The notes under the pieces were generated by a model that saw nothing but the letters and a program-made list of their open reading frames with translations, made no database searches and had not been told where the DNA came from. Below, one piece after another: positions 1-8,415 of a DNA stretch of 64,000 nt (position 1 is its first letter; every line of letters starts with the position of its first letter). A program made the translations under genes and the position numbers. Source of the DNA: Akkermansiaceae bacterium (GTDB taxonomy: Bacteria; Verrucomicrobiota; Verrucomicrobiia; Verrucomicrobiales; Akkermansiaceae); the NCBI GenBank assembly GCA_019634595.1, contig JAHCBC010000003.1, positions 496,001-560,000 of the forward strand, read 5' to 3'.

Positions 1-81
1 GTGATTGCGGCAGAGATCATCCGCAGCCACCTGAGGGGGAAAGAGCACCGCTACGCGGAGGTTTTCCGGTTTGATCGGTAG
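1..81 (+). CDS. C-terminal end of a probable FAD-dependent oxidoreductase (DAO-like), cut by the window edge
   Basis: Frame 1 is open from the first base to a TAG at 79-81 and encodes 26 residues ending RYAEVFRFDR. The pattern of an AAEIIRSHL helix, then a short basic turn, then YAE-F-R resembles the last residues of DadA/glycine oxidase-type FAD oxidoreductases, where the final helix is followed by a P/RYAxLFxPxR-like tail. Nothing of the FAD-binding domain is visible, so the family call is an inference from the tail alone. The window may have cut this gene at any distance from its start. Confidence 0.4.
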   Translation: MIAAEIIRSHLRGKEHRYAEVFRFDR

Positions 82-167
82 TCCGGTGCGTGTGAGGGGA
101 TAACGTCAAGCGGCGGGGATGCTTGCGGTTTCCCGGACAAGCGGGTAGGGTATCCATCGTGGACGAT

Positions 168-386
168 ATGATTGCAGCCCAAGCGCGGATTTCGGATCTG
201 TCGAAGGTCCGGCGGGCGCGTGCGATGGCACCAGCCGAGAAGTTCCTGGCCGGCGCGGACCTTTTTGAAGAGGCAAGCGAATGGTCGCTGGCTGGCATAG
301 CCTCACGGCATCCCGAGATGACAAGGGAAGAAAGAGTGACCGAGTTGAGAAGGTTGCTGCGTCTTTCGGAACGGAGAGCCGGATGA
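168..386 (+). CDS. small hypothetical protein coupled to a nucleotidyltransferase
   Basis: This 72-residue, charged, predicted helical protein has no signal peptide or membrane segment. ATG at 168 is preferred to the TTG at 123, but both are possible. Its stop overlaps the start of the downstream nucleotidyltransferase (ATGA at 383-386), so the two are probably co-translated. The pattern of a K-F-AGADLFE-A stretch, then LAGI, then R-H-P-MT-EE--TELRRLL resembles small proteins found next to nucleotidyltransferases in planctomycetes and verrucomicrobia. That is recalled family knowledge and was not searched. The function is unknown; a toxin-antitoxin-like partnership is only a hypothesis. Confidence 0.55.
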   Translation: MIAAQARISDLSKVRRARAMAPAEKFLAGADLFEEASEWSLAGIASRHPEMTREERVTELRRLLRLSERRAG

Positions 387-961
387 AAGGGAACGATGCT
401 CTGCTGGCTCTGGTGAGGGCGTTCACCGCGGCCGATTTCCCCTACATGGTGGTAGGTTCGTATTCGTCGAATTTTTTCGGAATCCCGAGATCAACAAAGG
501 ATGCGGATGTGGTTGTCCATCTGCCGCCTGAAAGATGGGTGGAACTACCGGGAATCCTGCCAGACGGAATCGACCTGGATGATCAGATGAGCTTTGAAAT
601 GGTGACCTCCACCCGGCGGGAGATCCTCAGGGTGGCCGGCAGCATTTTCGAGATCGAACTGTTCCGGTTGAGCGATGATCCACACGATCGCTCGAGGTTC
701 TCACGGCGCAGGAAAGAGGAAATTTTTCCTGGGGAGTGTGTCTATCTGCCGACGCCGGAGGATGTGATCGTGCAAAAACTGCGCTGGGCAGCCTCGGCGA
801 AGCGTCCGAAAGATTTCTCAGACACCGTCGCGGTGATGCAGGTCCAAGGGACGGGACTGGACTGGAATTATATTGAGGAGTGGTGCGGGAAGCATGGGAC
901 CTTGAACCTCATGCAGGAGGCGATGAGCGAGGCAAGGTCCACATGGCGCGCGCTGGACTGA
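383..961 (+). CDS. predicted nucleotidyltransferase-fold protein (MNT/AbiEii/DUF6036-like)
   Basis: This protein has 192 residues from the ATG at 383. The N-terminal part carries MVVGSYSSNFFGIPRSTKDADVVV. The GS motif, the G-x-x-R-x-T turn and the paired acidic residues (D-A-D) match the polymerase-beta type nucleotidyltransferase core of minimal nucleotidyltransferases. A later stretch, LPTPEDVIVQKLRWA, matches the helix that follows the active-site sheet in AbiEii/DUF6036-like proteins (E-D-x-I-x-x-K-L). It overlaps the small upstream gene by four bases. Such proteins act as tRNA- or protein-modifying toxins, or have unknown targets. Nothing here identifies the substrate. Confidence 0.65.
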   Translation: MKGNDALLALVRAFTAADFPYMVVGSYSSNFFGIPRSTKDADVVVHLPPERWVELPGILPDGIDLDDQMSFEMVTSTRREILRVAGSIFEIELFRLSDDPHDRSRFSRRRKEEIFPGECVYLPTPEDVIVQKLRWAASAKRPKDFSDTVAVMQVQGTGLDWNYIEEWCGKHGTLNLMQEAMSEARSTWRALD

Positions 962-1101
962 TACACGGCCGAACTCCATTACCCGCGGACAAGCGTCACG
1001 CAAATAGCACGATCCAATCGCAAAACGCAGATGAGCATCTGCGGGGAAACCGTGCAAAGCCCCGAAACTGCGTGAGGCACGCGGAATGCGAGACTCCTGG
1101 C

Positions 1102-1539
1102 ATGAAGTACCTCCTGCTTTCCCTGCCCTTCGTCGCGGCTCTCTCTGTCTCCAGTTGCGACAAAACGAAAACCGCCGCCGCCGGCGATGTTTCTTTCGCC
1201 CGCTCCGCCTTCGTGGCACTCGCGAAGGGTGACACGGCCGCCCAGAACATGATCGACTGGCCGACTTTCACCGCCCCGGGCGAGAATGTGGCGGCCAAAT
1301 ACAACGCGATCCCCACCGAAGCGGAGAAAGCGCAGTTCCGCAGCGAATATGTGACCGGCTTCGCCACCTCATTCCGCCAGACGGGAGGAAGTGTGGACAA
1401 CTTCACCAACTGGACCGTCAGCTTCCATGACAGCACCCGCACGGAGGTCACCGCCCAGTCGCCCAACGGTCTCCTCAAGCTGACCGTCAGCGAGCGGAAC
1501 TCCGCCGAAAAACTGTCGGCGATCGACGTCGTGAAATGA
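1102..1539 (+). CDS. hypothetical lipoprotein
   Basis: This 145-residue protein has a lipoprotein signal peptide: MKYLLLSLPF, a hydrophobic core, then a lipobox at LSVSSC with Cys18 as the predicted acylated residue. The mature part is rich in Thr and Ala and shows no domain I recognise. The reading frame is open further upstream, but the ATG at 1102 places the signal peptide at the N-terminus and is clearly the better start. Its TGA stop (1537-1539) directly abuts the stop of the minus-strand TrhO-RluA gene at 1540, so the two converge with no gap. Confidence 0.65.
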   Translation: MKYLLLSLPFVAALSVSSCDKTKTAAAGDVSFARSAFVALAKGDTAAQNMIDWPTFTAPGENVAAKYNAIPTEAEKAQFRSEYVTGFATSFRQTGGSVDNFTNWTVSFHDSTRTEVTAQSPNGLLKLTVSERNSAEKLSAIDVVK

Positions 1540-3327
1540 TCAGACCACCCAGGATGGCGGAGCGGTTTCAAAGGCCATCCGCTCCCCGGTGATGGGATGA
1601 TCGAACGCGAGCTTCCATGCGTGGAGGCAAAGCGGCTCGATCTCCGGATCCAAGGTCTGGACCGTGCCGATGCGGCCACCCTTGAGGTAGGCCTGATCCC
1701 CCGTCACCGGGTGGCCCATTTCCCATAGATGGATGCGGATCTGGTTCGTCCGGCCGGTGCCGAGCTTCGCTTCGAGCAGGGTGGTACCATCCGCGGAACG
1801 GTCGAGCACCGTGAAGTCCGTGCGGGCGTGCAGGCCGTCCTCCTGATCGACCCCGCGCGTTCCCATCGCGCCGGACTCCTGGGAGATGGGGGCTTCGGAG
1901 AAGAAGGCATCCTCCGCCGGTGATCCATCGACCCGGACGAGGTAACGCTTGTCCACCGTCCCGTCGATGAACTGACGCTGGAGCAACCTACAGAAATGCC
2001 GGGTGCGGGCGAAGACCACCAAGCCGCTGGTGTTCGCGTCCAGACGGTGGACCGGACGGGGATACTTCGGTCCGTATACCTGATTGAGGAGATACTGCAG
2101 CGTGTTGCGGTGGAAGCGCCCGCTGGCGTGCATCGGCAGCGGGGCGGGTTTGTGGATGACGATGATGGCTTCATCCTCATGCACGATGCGGATGTCCGTC
2201 GAAACATCCGGCTCCACCTCCCCGGGGAAGATCTGGAGGATGCGCTCTCCCGCCCGGACGATGTGGTTGCGGCCGCGCACGGCACCGCCGTAGCTCACGA
2301 ACCGGCCTTCATCGCATCTCCGTTCCCATTCCCCGCGGTCGATCTGTGGGAAGAGATCCACCAGAACATCGATCAGTTCACGGCGGTCATGGGCGGCCGG
2401 CACATTCACCGGGCGGCGGTTTTCCATGGCGATGGAGCCGGGCAGCGGTGATGAGAATTTTTTCAGCTCCGCCTCTTTCTCCCCGATGCGGCGGGCCATT
2501 TTTTCCGGCTCGCTGGTGAAGCAATGCGGGCAGCTCACGCCCGGCACATGGCGGGGATCCTCCTGCTCCGCGGCATCCAGCGGGGCCTGGCAGGCGTAGC
2601 ACACGGCGGTGTCCGTTTCCTTCAGGGCAGGGTCCACCCCCACACGCTGGTCGAAGACGAAGCACTCTCCGTCGTAGTGGTCTCCTCCGACTTCCTCAAA
2701 ATACTTCAGGATGCCACCGTCGAGCTGGTAGATGTCATTGTAACCCTCCATCTCCATGAAAGGGCCGGCCTTTTCACAGCGGATGCCGCCAGTGCAGAAC
2801 ATGACGACCGGCTGGCCCTTCAGCTCCTCCGGCAGTTTCCTCACCGCATCCGGGAATTGGCGGAACGTGTCGATGTGGGGGATGATGGCGTTGCGGAACG
2901 TCCCCAGCTTCACCTCATAGTCGTTCCGGGTGTCCAGCAGGGTCACCGGCTTTCCTTCGTCCAGCCACTGCTTCAACTCCTTCGCGGCGATCTTGCGCGA
3001 GGTGTATTCCGCAGGGCGGATGCTCTCGAAACCGAAGGAAATGATCTCCTTCTTGATGCGGACCAGCATCCGGTTGAACGGCTGCGTGTCGCTTTCGCTG
3101 ACCTTCGGCTCCAGGGTCTCCAGGCCGGGTACGGTCCGCAGCAATCCCATCAGGCGCTCGATGGAATCGCCCGCCCCGGCGACGAAAAGGTTGATCCCCT
3201 CCGTGCTGAGCAGGATGGTCCCCTTCAGCCCCCACGCCTTGCAATCGGCGATGAGCCGTTCCCTCAACTCCTTGAGGCCGGACAGGGGGGCGAAGCGGTA
3301 GGCGGCGATGTTCGTGACGGCGGACAC
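1540..3327 (-). CDS. trhO: TrhO (rhodanese tRNA uridine hydroxylase) fused to an RluA-family pseudouridine synthase
   Basis: This is a two-enzyme fusion of about 595 residues. The N-terminal 300 residues match TrhO/YceA, which performs oxygen-dependent 5-hydroxylation of U34 in tRNA. They comprise an acylphosphatase-like start (AAYRFAPL), a rhodanese domain with the loop CTGGIRCEK (catalytic Cys near 178), and a four-Cys cluster (CYAC and CPHC near 243-269). From about 320 there is an S4-like segment and then an RluA-type catalytic domain with HRLDANTSGLVVFAR (catalytic Asp near 430). GTG at 3327 is chosen because the TrhO family starts at this point; an in-frame ATG lies at 3378. The fusion implies two uridine modifications by one polypeptide; the second site is unknown. 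Confidence 0.88.
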   Translation of the reverse strand: MSAVTNIAAYRFAPLSGLKELRERLIADCKAWGLKGTILLSTEGINLFVAGAGDSIERLMGLLRTVPGLETLEPKVSESDTQPFNRMLVRIKKEIISFGFESIRPAEYTSRKIAAKELKQWLDEGKPVTLLDTRNDYEVKLGTFRNAIIPHIDTFRQFPDAVRKLPEELKGQPVVMFCTGGIRCEKAGPFMEMEGYNDIYQLDGGILKYFEEVGGDHYDGECFVFDQRVGVDPALKETDTAVCYACQAPLDAAEQEDPRHVPGVSCPHCFTSEPEKMARRIGEKEAELKKFSSPLPGSIAMENRRPVNVPAAHDRRELIDVLVDLFPQIDRGEWERRCDEGRFVSYGGAVRGRNHIVRAGERILQIFPGEVEPDVSTDIRIVHEDEAIIVIHKPAPLPMHASGRFHRNTLQYLLNQVYGPKYPRPVHRLDANTSGLVVFARTRHFCRLLQRQFIDGTVDKRYLVRVDGSPAEDAFFSEAPISQESGAMGTRGVDQEDGLHARTDFTVLDRSADGTTLLEAKLGTGRTNQIRIHLWEMGHPVTGDQAYLKGGRIGTVQTLDPEIEPLCLHAWKLAFDHPITGERMAFETAPPSWVV

Positions 3328-3402
3328 GCGGGAAAAACAGCACGAAGCGCGGGGATGCGCCAGTGCGGAGTCTGCCAAAATGGGCCGCCGTCCACCGGGG
3401 GA

Positions 3403-3831
3403 TCAGACCTTCGCCTTCAGCAGGTCGCGGATCTCGGTGAGGAGCTTTTCCTCTTTCGAAGGCTCGGGAGGAGCCTCATCCGGCTTCGGTTTCTCGGCGA
3501 AGGATTTCGCTTTGTTGATGCCTTTCACCACCAGGAACATCGCGAATGCCACGATCAGGAAGTTCAGGCCGACGGTCAGGAAGTTGCCGTAGGCGAAGAC
3601 CGCGCCCTGCTTTTTGGCCTCAACGAGGGAGGTAGCCGTCACCTTGTCGGAGAGGGCGATGAACATGTTCGAAAAATCCATGCCACCTGGCGTGACCGCC
3701 CCCAGAAGAGGCATGAACAGGTCTTCAATGAATGCGGTCGAGAACTTGGTGAACGCGGCACCCATCACGAAAGCAACCGCCATATCGACCAAGTTTCCTT
3801 TCAGAGCAAATTCCCGGAATTCCTTTAACAT
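3403..3831 (-). CDS. mscL: large-conductance mechanosensitive channel MscL
   Basis: This inner-membrane channel opens under extreme membrane tension to release solutes during hypo-osmotic shock. The 142-residue protein begins [13 protein letters not shown], the conserved amphipathic N-terminal helix, followed by [13 protein letters not shown] (TM1, the pore-lining Gly/Ala face). A periplasmic loop and TM2 ([19 protein letters not shown]) come next, then a Pro/Glu-rich linker and a C-terminal helix ([12 protein letters not shown]). ATG at 3831 gives the family-typical start; an upstream ATG at 3861 would add ten unrelated residues. It lies 75 bases upstream of the TrhO-RluA gene on the same strand. 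Confidence 0.95.
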   Translation of the reverse strand: MLKEFREFALKGNLVDMAVAFVMGAAFTKFSTAFIEDLFMPLLGAVTPGGMDFSNMFIALSDKVTATSLVEAKKQGAVFAYGNFLTVGLNFLIVAFAMFLVVKGINKAKSFAEKPKPDEAPPEPSKEEKLLTEIRDLLKAKV

Positions 3832-3926
3832 AATATTTAATGAGATGTCCGAGTGTTTCACCCCGCCCGTCCCAAGCCAAGCCAGAACTTGGATAAATGC
3901 GCGGTTTGGAATACCCTTCCGACACC

Positions 3927-5363
3927 TCAGATGGAAGCGAGCGTGAGGATCGCCAATGTGCCCCCGTCCTCAGGCGCTTCCAGCCGGATGGTCCCGCCGT
4001 GGAGTTCCGCCGCCTCCTTCACCAAGGTGAGTCCCAGCCCCGTCCCCTTCCTGCCGACGGTGTGGTGCCGGAGCGAATAAAATCGGTCGAAGATCCTCTC
4101 CCGCGCGTAGTCCGGGATGCCCGGACCGTGGTCCCGGATGGAAAGGGTGACCAATCCCTCCGCCGCCTGCAGGTCGATGCGGATCGACCCACCCTTCGGT
4201 GAGAAGTCGATGGCGTTCTCCAGCAGGTTCAGGATCGCCGCACGGAGGATGAACGCATCCCCGCGGATTCTCACCGGCTGGTCCGGCACGGTGGTTTCGA
4301 GGGAGACGCGGGCGATCTCCGCATGAGCCCTCGCCTGGTCGATGGCTGCGTGGAGGATGGTGGCGAAGTCCAGATCCTCCGGCTTTTCGAGACTGGTCCG
4401 GCTTTCGATGGCGGACAGCTCGAGCAGGCGGTTGATCAGGCGCTCGCTGCGTGCGGTTTCCTCGATGATGTTGTTGAGGAAGCGCTTCCGGGTTTCCAGC
4501 GGCATCTCCTCATCCAGCAGTTCCGCCGCACCGCGGATGGCGGCGAGGGGGCTTTTCATCTCATGGGTAAGCGTCTGGATGTAGCGCTCCGCGTATTGCC
4601 TGCCTTCCAGCGCGTCGCGCATGGAATCAAGCGCCCTGGCCAGCGTGTTGACCTCCCGGCCGATGCCGATCTTCGGCTTCATCGGCCGTTCGCCCCGTTC
4701 GACCGCTTTCGCATAGTCGGTGATTTTCCCGATGGGATGGAACAGCCAGAGGAAAACCGCACCGATGAGGAAAAGGACGCCACCTCCGATGAGTCCGCAG
4801 GCGGTGTAGATGATGCGCCGCCGCTCCTTGACGAGAGGAAGGACATCCGCCTGGGGCTTGAACACGGTGAGCACACCGTAGGGGGTTTCCGGATCCCCCA
4901 CCGGTGCCGCCACGTAGAGGATGGAGGAGGTGGAGTCCCCATCCTCATCCCGGCTGCTGCGCGCGCCATAGCCGCCCGCCATGGTCAGCGCGACGTCACG
5001 CTTCCAGGAAAAGTCCTGCCCCTCGCGCTTTCCGCCATCCGAATCGAAAATGACGATGCCCTCCCGGTCCGTGAGATAAACGTTGATGCCGATGCGCGAC
5101 TTCACGTGCTCGAAGATCTCCGCCCTGAACCTCCGCTTGTGGGCTTCCGAAAAGGTCTCCCGCAAGTCATCCGCCCGCAGCTCGCCGCGGGCCACATCCT
5201 TCTCCACGGATTCCGCCAGCAGGTGGGCGATGTCCACCAGGACCTCCTCCGTGGCCTGGAAAGTCTGCGGCTCCACATCCGCGAGGAAATGCCGCGTAAG
5301 CTGGTAGAACCCCAGCGTGATGATGAAGGCGATGAAAAAGAGGGTGACGCGGGTGAAACGCAC
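3927..5363 (-). CDS. creC: CreC-type sensor histidine kinase
   Basis: This 478-residue inner-membrane kinase pairs with CreB. It has TM1 at residues 5-25, a periplasmic sensor region to about 183, TM2 at about 186-208 and a HAMP region. The H-box is [14 protein letters not shown] with His267 as phosphoacceptor. The ATPase domain carries the N-box NLLENAIDF, then DHGPGIPD and [12 protein letters not shown]. The periplasmic segment with [19 protein letters not shown] and the spacing of domains match CreC. The start lies 12 bases after the creB stop, so the pair is one operon. In enterobacteria CreBC responds to carbon source and fermentation state; the ligand here is unknown. Confidence 0.9.
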   Translation of the reverse strand: MRFTRVTLFFIAFIITLGFYQLTRHFLADVEPQTFQATEEVLVDIAHLLAESVEKDVARGELRADDLRETFSEAHKRRFRAEIFEHVKSRIGINVYLTDREGIVIFDSDGGKREGQDFSWKRDVALTMAGGYGARSSRDEDGDSTSSILYVAAPVGDPETPYGVLTVFKPQADVLPLVKERRRIIYTACGLIGGGVLFLIGAVFLWLFHPIGKITDYAKAVERGERPMKPKIGIGREVNTLARALDSMRDALEGRQYAERYIQTLTHEMKSPLAAIRGAAELLDEEMPLETRKRFLNNIIEETARSERLINRLLELSAIESRTSLEKPEDLDFATILHAAIDQARAHAEIARVSLETTVPDQPVRIRGDAFILRAAILNLLENAIDFSPKGGSIRIDLQAAEGLVTLSIRDHGPGIPDYARERIFDRFYSLRHHTVGRKGTGLGLTLVKEAAELHGGTIRLEAPEDGGTLAILTLASI

Positions 5364-5375
5364 GGTAGGGCGGGA

Positions 5376-6068
5376 TCAGTCGAGGGACAGCAGATAGCCC
5401 AGCCCGCGGCGGGTCTGGATGTAGTCCTCCGCCCCCTCGCGCACGGAGCGCAGCTTGGAGCGGATGGATTTCACGTGGGCGTCGATGGTGCGGTCCGTGA
5501 CGGCCCCGGGGTCCGACCATGCCTTGTCCAGCAACTGGTCCCGCGTATAGACGCGGCCGGGACGTTCCAGCAGCACGAGCATGAGCTTGTATTCATGGGC
5601 TGTCAGATCCAGCGGCTGGCCATGGCAGCGGATGCGCATGGCGTGGTGGTCATGATGGAGGGTGGCGGATTGCTCCGGGACGGCGGCGGTCTCCGCCACC
5701 GGCTGCGGCCGGGAACGCCGGAGGATGGCCCGCACCCGCGCCACGATCTCCCTCGGGGAGAACGGCTTGGTCACGTAGTCGTCCCCGCCCAGTTCCAGGC
5801 CCATCACACGATCCACTTCCGAACTGCGGGCGGTGAGGAACAGCACCGGAACCTGGCTGCCCGCGCGCAGATGCCCGCAGACATCCAGCCCGCTCATGTC
5901 CGGCAGGCCGATGTCGAGGATGGCCAGATCGAACGGCTTCTCCGCAAAGGCAGCCAGCGCATCCCCACCCGTGAGCACGTGCCTCACTTCGAAGCACTCG
6001 GTTTCCAGGGCATAGATGAGCGTGTCCGCAATCGCGGGTTCGTCCTCCACAAGCAGAATTCGAAGCAT
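5376..6068 (-). CDS. creB: CreB-type response regulator (OmpR family)
   Basis: This is a 230-residue regulator. The receiver domain has the acidic pair D9/E10, phosphoacceptor Asp52 (LAILDIGLPDMSG), the TAR switch and Lys101 in DDYVTKPF. The C-terminal winged helix contains LTAHEYKLMLVLLERPG and the DNA-recognition helix around DRTIDAHVKSIRSKL. It is the first gene of the creB-creC operon and is transcribed divergently from the GntP permease. Three TTCA(C/T) repeats with 11-bp spacing lie 23 bp upstream of its start, matching the published CreB tag, so self-regulation is likely. Confidence 0.9.
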   Translation of the reverse strand: MLRILLVEDEPAIADTLIYALETECFEVRHVLTGGDALAAFAEKPFDLAILDIGLPDMSGLDVCGHLRAGSQVPVLFLTARSSEVDRVMGLELGGDDYVTKPFSPREIVARVRAILRRSRPQPVAETAAVPEQSATLHHDHHAMRIRCHGQPLDLTAHEYKLMLVLLERPGRVYTRDQLLDKAWSDPGAVTDRTIDAHVKSIRSKLRSVREGAEDYIQTRRGLGYLLSLD

Positions 6069-6090
6069 GGGGGCATTCCAGAGGATCTCC

Positions 6091-6117
6091 GTGAAAATCC
6101 AATGAAGATCGGATGAA
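6091..6117 (-). promoter_or_regulatory. candidate CreB-binding site (cre tag): three direct repeats, 11-bp period
   Basis: Read on the minus strand this is TTCAT-N6-TTCAT-N6-TTCAC, with the repeat units at 6113-6117, 6102-6106 and 6091-6095. The CreB tag reported in E. coli is TTCACNNNNNNTTCAC, so both the repeat and the spacing agree. The site lies between creB (start 6068) and the GntP permease gene (start near 6206) and could serve both. An additional single TTCAC occurs on the plus strand at 6119-6123. Confidence 0.55.
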
Positions 6118-6205
6118 TTTCACCCGGACCCCGAAATGAGGTGTCTCCTGCCGGACCGATTCCGGGAGGTTGACCGGTCCGGGGGTTTCTGTTCGTTTAG
6201 CCGGA

Positions 6206-7549
6206 GTGACTCCCGAATCGATCAAACTCCTCTACCTCACCGCGGGTGCGGTGGTCTCCCTCATCGTCCTGGTGGCATGGCTGCGCATCCATGCCTTCCT
6301 TGCGCTCCTGTTCGCGGCCCTGGTCGTGGGTCTCGGCGCGGGGATGATCGGCGTGGACATCCAGCCCGCCGGGGTGGCGAAGGCGTTCCAGGACGGCATG
6401 GGCAAAAACCTGGGCGGCATCGCCGCGGTGCTGGGCCTGGGAACGATGCTGGGCGGATTGCTCGCGGCATCCGGCGGAGCGGAAGTGCTGGCCCAACGGC
6501 TGACGAATTTCTTCGGTGCGAAGCGCGTGAACTGGGTGCTGATGATCGTGGCGCTGGCGGTGGGCTTCACCACTTGGTTCGCGGTCGGCCTCATCATGCT
6601 GCTGCCCATCCTGCTGACGCTGACGAAGGAAACGAAGCAGCCTTTCCTGAAGCTGGCCCTGCCGATGCTGGCGGTCCTCTCCATCATGCACGGGGTCATG
6701 CCCCCGCACCCGGGCCCTTTGGTCGCCTTGGCGGAACTCGGCGCGAACCTCGGCAAGGTCATCCTCTGGGGCCTGCTCGCCGCGGTGCCCATCGCGGCGG
6801 TGTCCGGTCCCATCTTCGCCCGCTGGGCGGTGAAGCATGTCTCCGTCGTCGCACCGGAACCGCCCGCGCCGGATCCCTCCGCCCTGGTGCGTGAAAGGCC
6901 CAGTCTGGGCCGCACCATCGCGGCGCTGGCCCTGCCGGTGATCCTGATCCTCACGCACACCATCTCCGAGCTGGCCTTCCAGAAAACCGACGACATCTAC
7001 AAGTTCACCGAGATCATCGGCAACCCGACGCTCGCCCTCGCCATCGCGGTGCTGTTCGCCGCGTGGGCGTTCAAGTTCACCCGGGCGGAAGCCCTGAAGA
7101 TCGTGGAGAAATCCCTCGGCCCGGTGGGCATGACCCTGCTGCTGGTCGGCGGCGGCGGCGGCTTCAACAACGTGCTGCAGGCCAGCGGCGCGGCGGCGGC
7201 GATCGGCCAGATGGCCTCCACACTGCATCTCCCGACCATGCTTTTCGGCTGGGTCTGCGCGGCCCTCATCCGGATCGCCACCGGTTCCGCGACGGTGGCC
7301 ATCATCGCCGCGGTGGGTCTGGTGAAGCCGCTGATGGTCCCCGGCTCCACCACGAACCCGGAACTGCTGGTCGTCGCGATCGGCTGCGGCTCGATGATCC
7401 TTTCGCACGTGAATGACGCCGGATTCTGGATCGTGAAGGAATCCCTCGGCCTGACCGTTTCACAGACGCTGCGCACCTGGACGGTGACGGAGACGCTGAT
7501 CGGCATCACCGGTCTGGGCGTCGCATGGGGGCTGGATTTGTTCTTCTGA
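6206..7549 (+). CDS. gntP: GntP-family gluconate/organic acid permease
   Basis: This 447-residue integral membrane protein has about twelve hydrophobic segments and belongs to the GntP family of proton symporters for gluconate and related sugar acids. Family signatures include FFGAKRVNWVLMIVALAVG, the conserved MPPHPGPL, GGGGGFNNVLQASG and, near the C-terminus, HVNDAGFWIVKESLGLT-S-TLRTWTV-ET. GTG at 6206 is preferred to the TTG at 6170 because it follows a GCCGGA stretch and gives a normal N-terminus. It is divergent from creBC and shares the intergenic CreB-type repeats. Gluconate is the default substrate guess. Its stop overlaps the next start (TGATG at 7547-7551). Confidence 0.88.
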   Translation: MTPESIKLLYLTAGAVVSLIVLVAWLRIHAFLALLFAALVVGLGAGMIGVDIQPAGVAKAFQDGMGKNLGGIAAVLGLGTMLGGLLAASGGAEVLAQRLTNFFGAKRVNWVLMIVALAVGFTTWFAVGLIMLLPILLTLTKETKQPFLKLALPMLAVLSIMHGVMPPHPGPLVALAELGANLGKVILWGLLAAVPIAAVSGPIFARWAVKHVSVVAPEPPAPDPSALVRERPSLGRTIAALALPVILILTHTISELAFQKTDDIYKFTEIIGNPTLALAIAVLFAAWAFKFTRAEALKIVEKSLGPVGMTLLLVGGGGGFNNVLQASGAAAAIGQMASTLHLPTMLFGWVCAALIRIATGSATVAIIAAVGLVKPLMVPGSTTNPELLVVAIGCGSMILSHVNDAGFWIVKESLGLTVSQTLRTWTVTETLIGITGLGVAWGLDLFF

Positions 7550-8409
7550 TGCGTTATCCTCCGGGCATGCGAGCCGCTCCTCCCGCGGTGGATGAGCTGG
7601 ATGCACTCATCCGCCTCCTCGATGATGACACTCCGGAAGTCCGGAGCCAGGTCTCGCAACGTCTGGGCGAAAGCAACGGCGACCTGAGCGAGTGGCTGGC
7701 CGCCCGCCCGCAGGAACTTTCCCGCGGCGAAAGGACATTGCTGGAGCAGATGCTCAGCCCGGGCAGGAGGAAATCCCTCACCCGGGACTGGATCGTGCCG
7801 AGCGGCGGGGCGGCGGCGCTGCGCGAGGACTGGGATTCCTTCGAGGCGCTGCTGCGCACGCTTTCCGACTTCCTCCACGACGGCATCACCCTGCGGCAGC
7901 CGCTTTCCGACGCGCTGGACCTGCTGGCGGAGGAAGCCGACGAAGCCGGGACCCTCTCCGAAAACGACCTGCGGGCATTCCTTTTCGAAAGCGGACGGCT
8001 CCAGGGCAACCGCTCTGATTACTATGATCCCCGTAACTCGGACCTGGCATGGGCCATTTCCGAAGGCCGGTCGAACCCGCTGGGCCTGTGCCTCATCTTC
8101 ATGCTGGTGGCGCGGCGGCTGGACCTGGAGGTGGAGGGCGTGAATTTCCCCGGCCATTTCCTTTCCCGCATCTTCGAGGACGGCTTTCCGCTGATCATCG
8201 ACTGCTTCGACCACGGCCGCGTGCATGCGCAGGCCGCGTTGATCGAAAGCGCCGCGGAACTCACCCGCCAGCAGCGTGCCAGCCTGCGGGAAGCCACGGA
8301 CCCGGGCACCATCCTGATCCGCCTGCTGAACAACCTGAGCGCGGCGCTGGAGAACACCGGCCGCCGGGAGGACGCGGACCTGGTCGCCTCCTTGCTGAAA
8401 ACCCTCTGA
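7549..8409 (+). CDS. SirB1-family transglutaminase-like protein
   Basis: This 286-residue soluble protein has the SirB1/transglutaminase-like pattern in its second half. It includes a long helical stretch beginning LRTLSDFLHDGI, a Y-D-P-N-S-L-like segment, SNPLGLCLIFMLVARRLDLEVEGVNFPGHFLSRI, and a C-terminal helix RLLNNLSAALENTGR. In E. coli SirB1 sits beside prfA/prmC; its function is poorly defined. The first 80 residues have a HEAT-like appearance (DELDALIRLLDDDTPEVRSQV). The start ATG overlaps the gntP stop, suggesting co-translation, though a functional link between the two is not obvious. Confidence 0.75.
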   Translation: MRYPPGMRAAPPAVDELDALIRLLDDDTPEVRSQVSQRLGESNGDLSEWLAARPQELSRGERTLLEQMLSPGRRKSLTRDWIVPSGGAAALREDWDSFEALLRTLSDFLHDGITLRQPLSDALDLLAEEADEAGTLSENDLRAFLFESGRLQGNRSDYYDPRNSDLAWAISEGRSNPLGLCLIFMLVARRLDLEVEGVNFPGHFLSRIFEDGFPLIIDCFDHGRVHAQAALIESAAELTRQQRASLREATDPGTILIRLLNNLSAALENTGRREDADLVASLLKTL

Positions 8410-8415
8410 CGGGAT

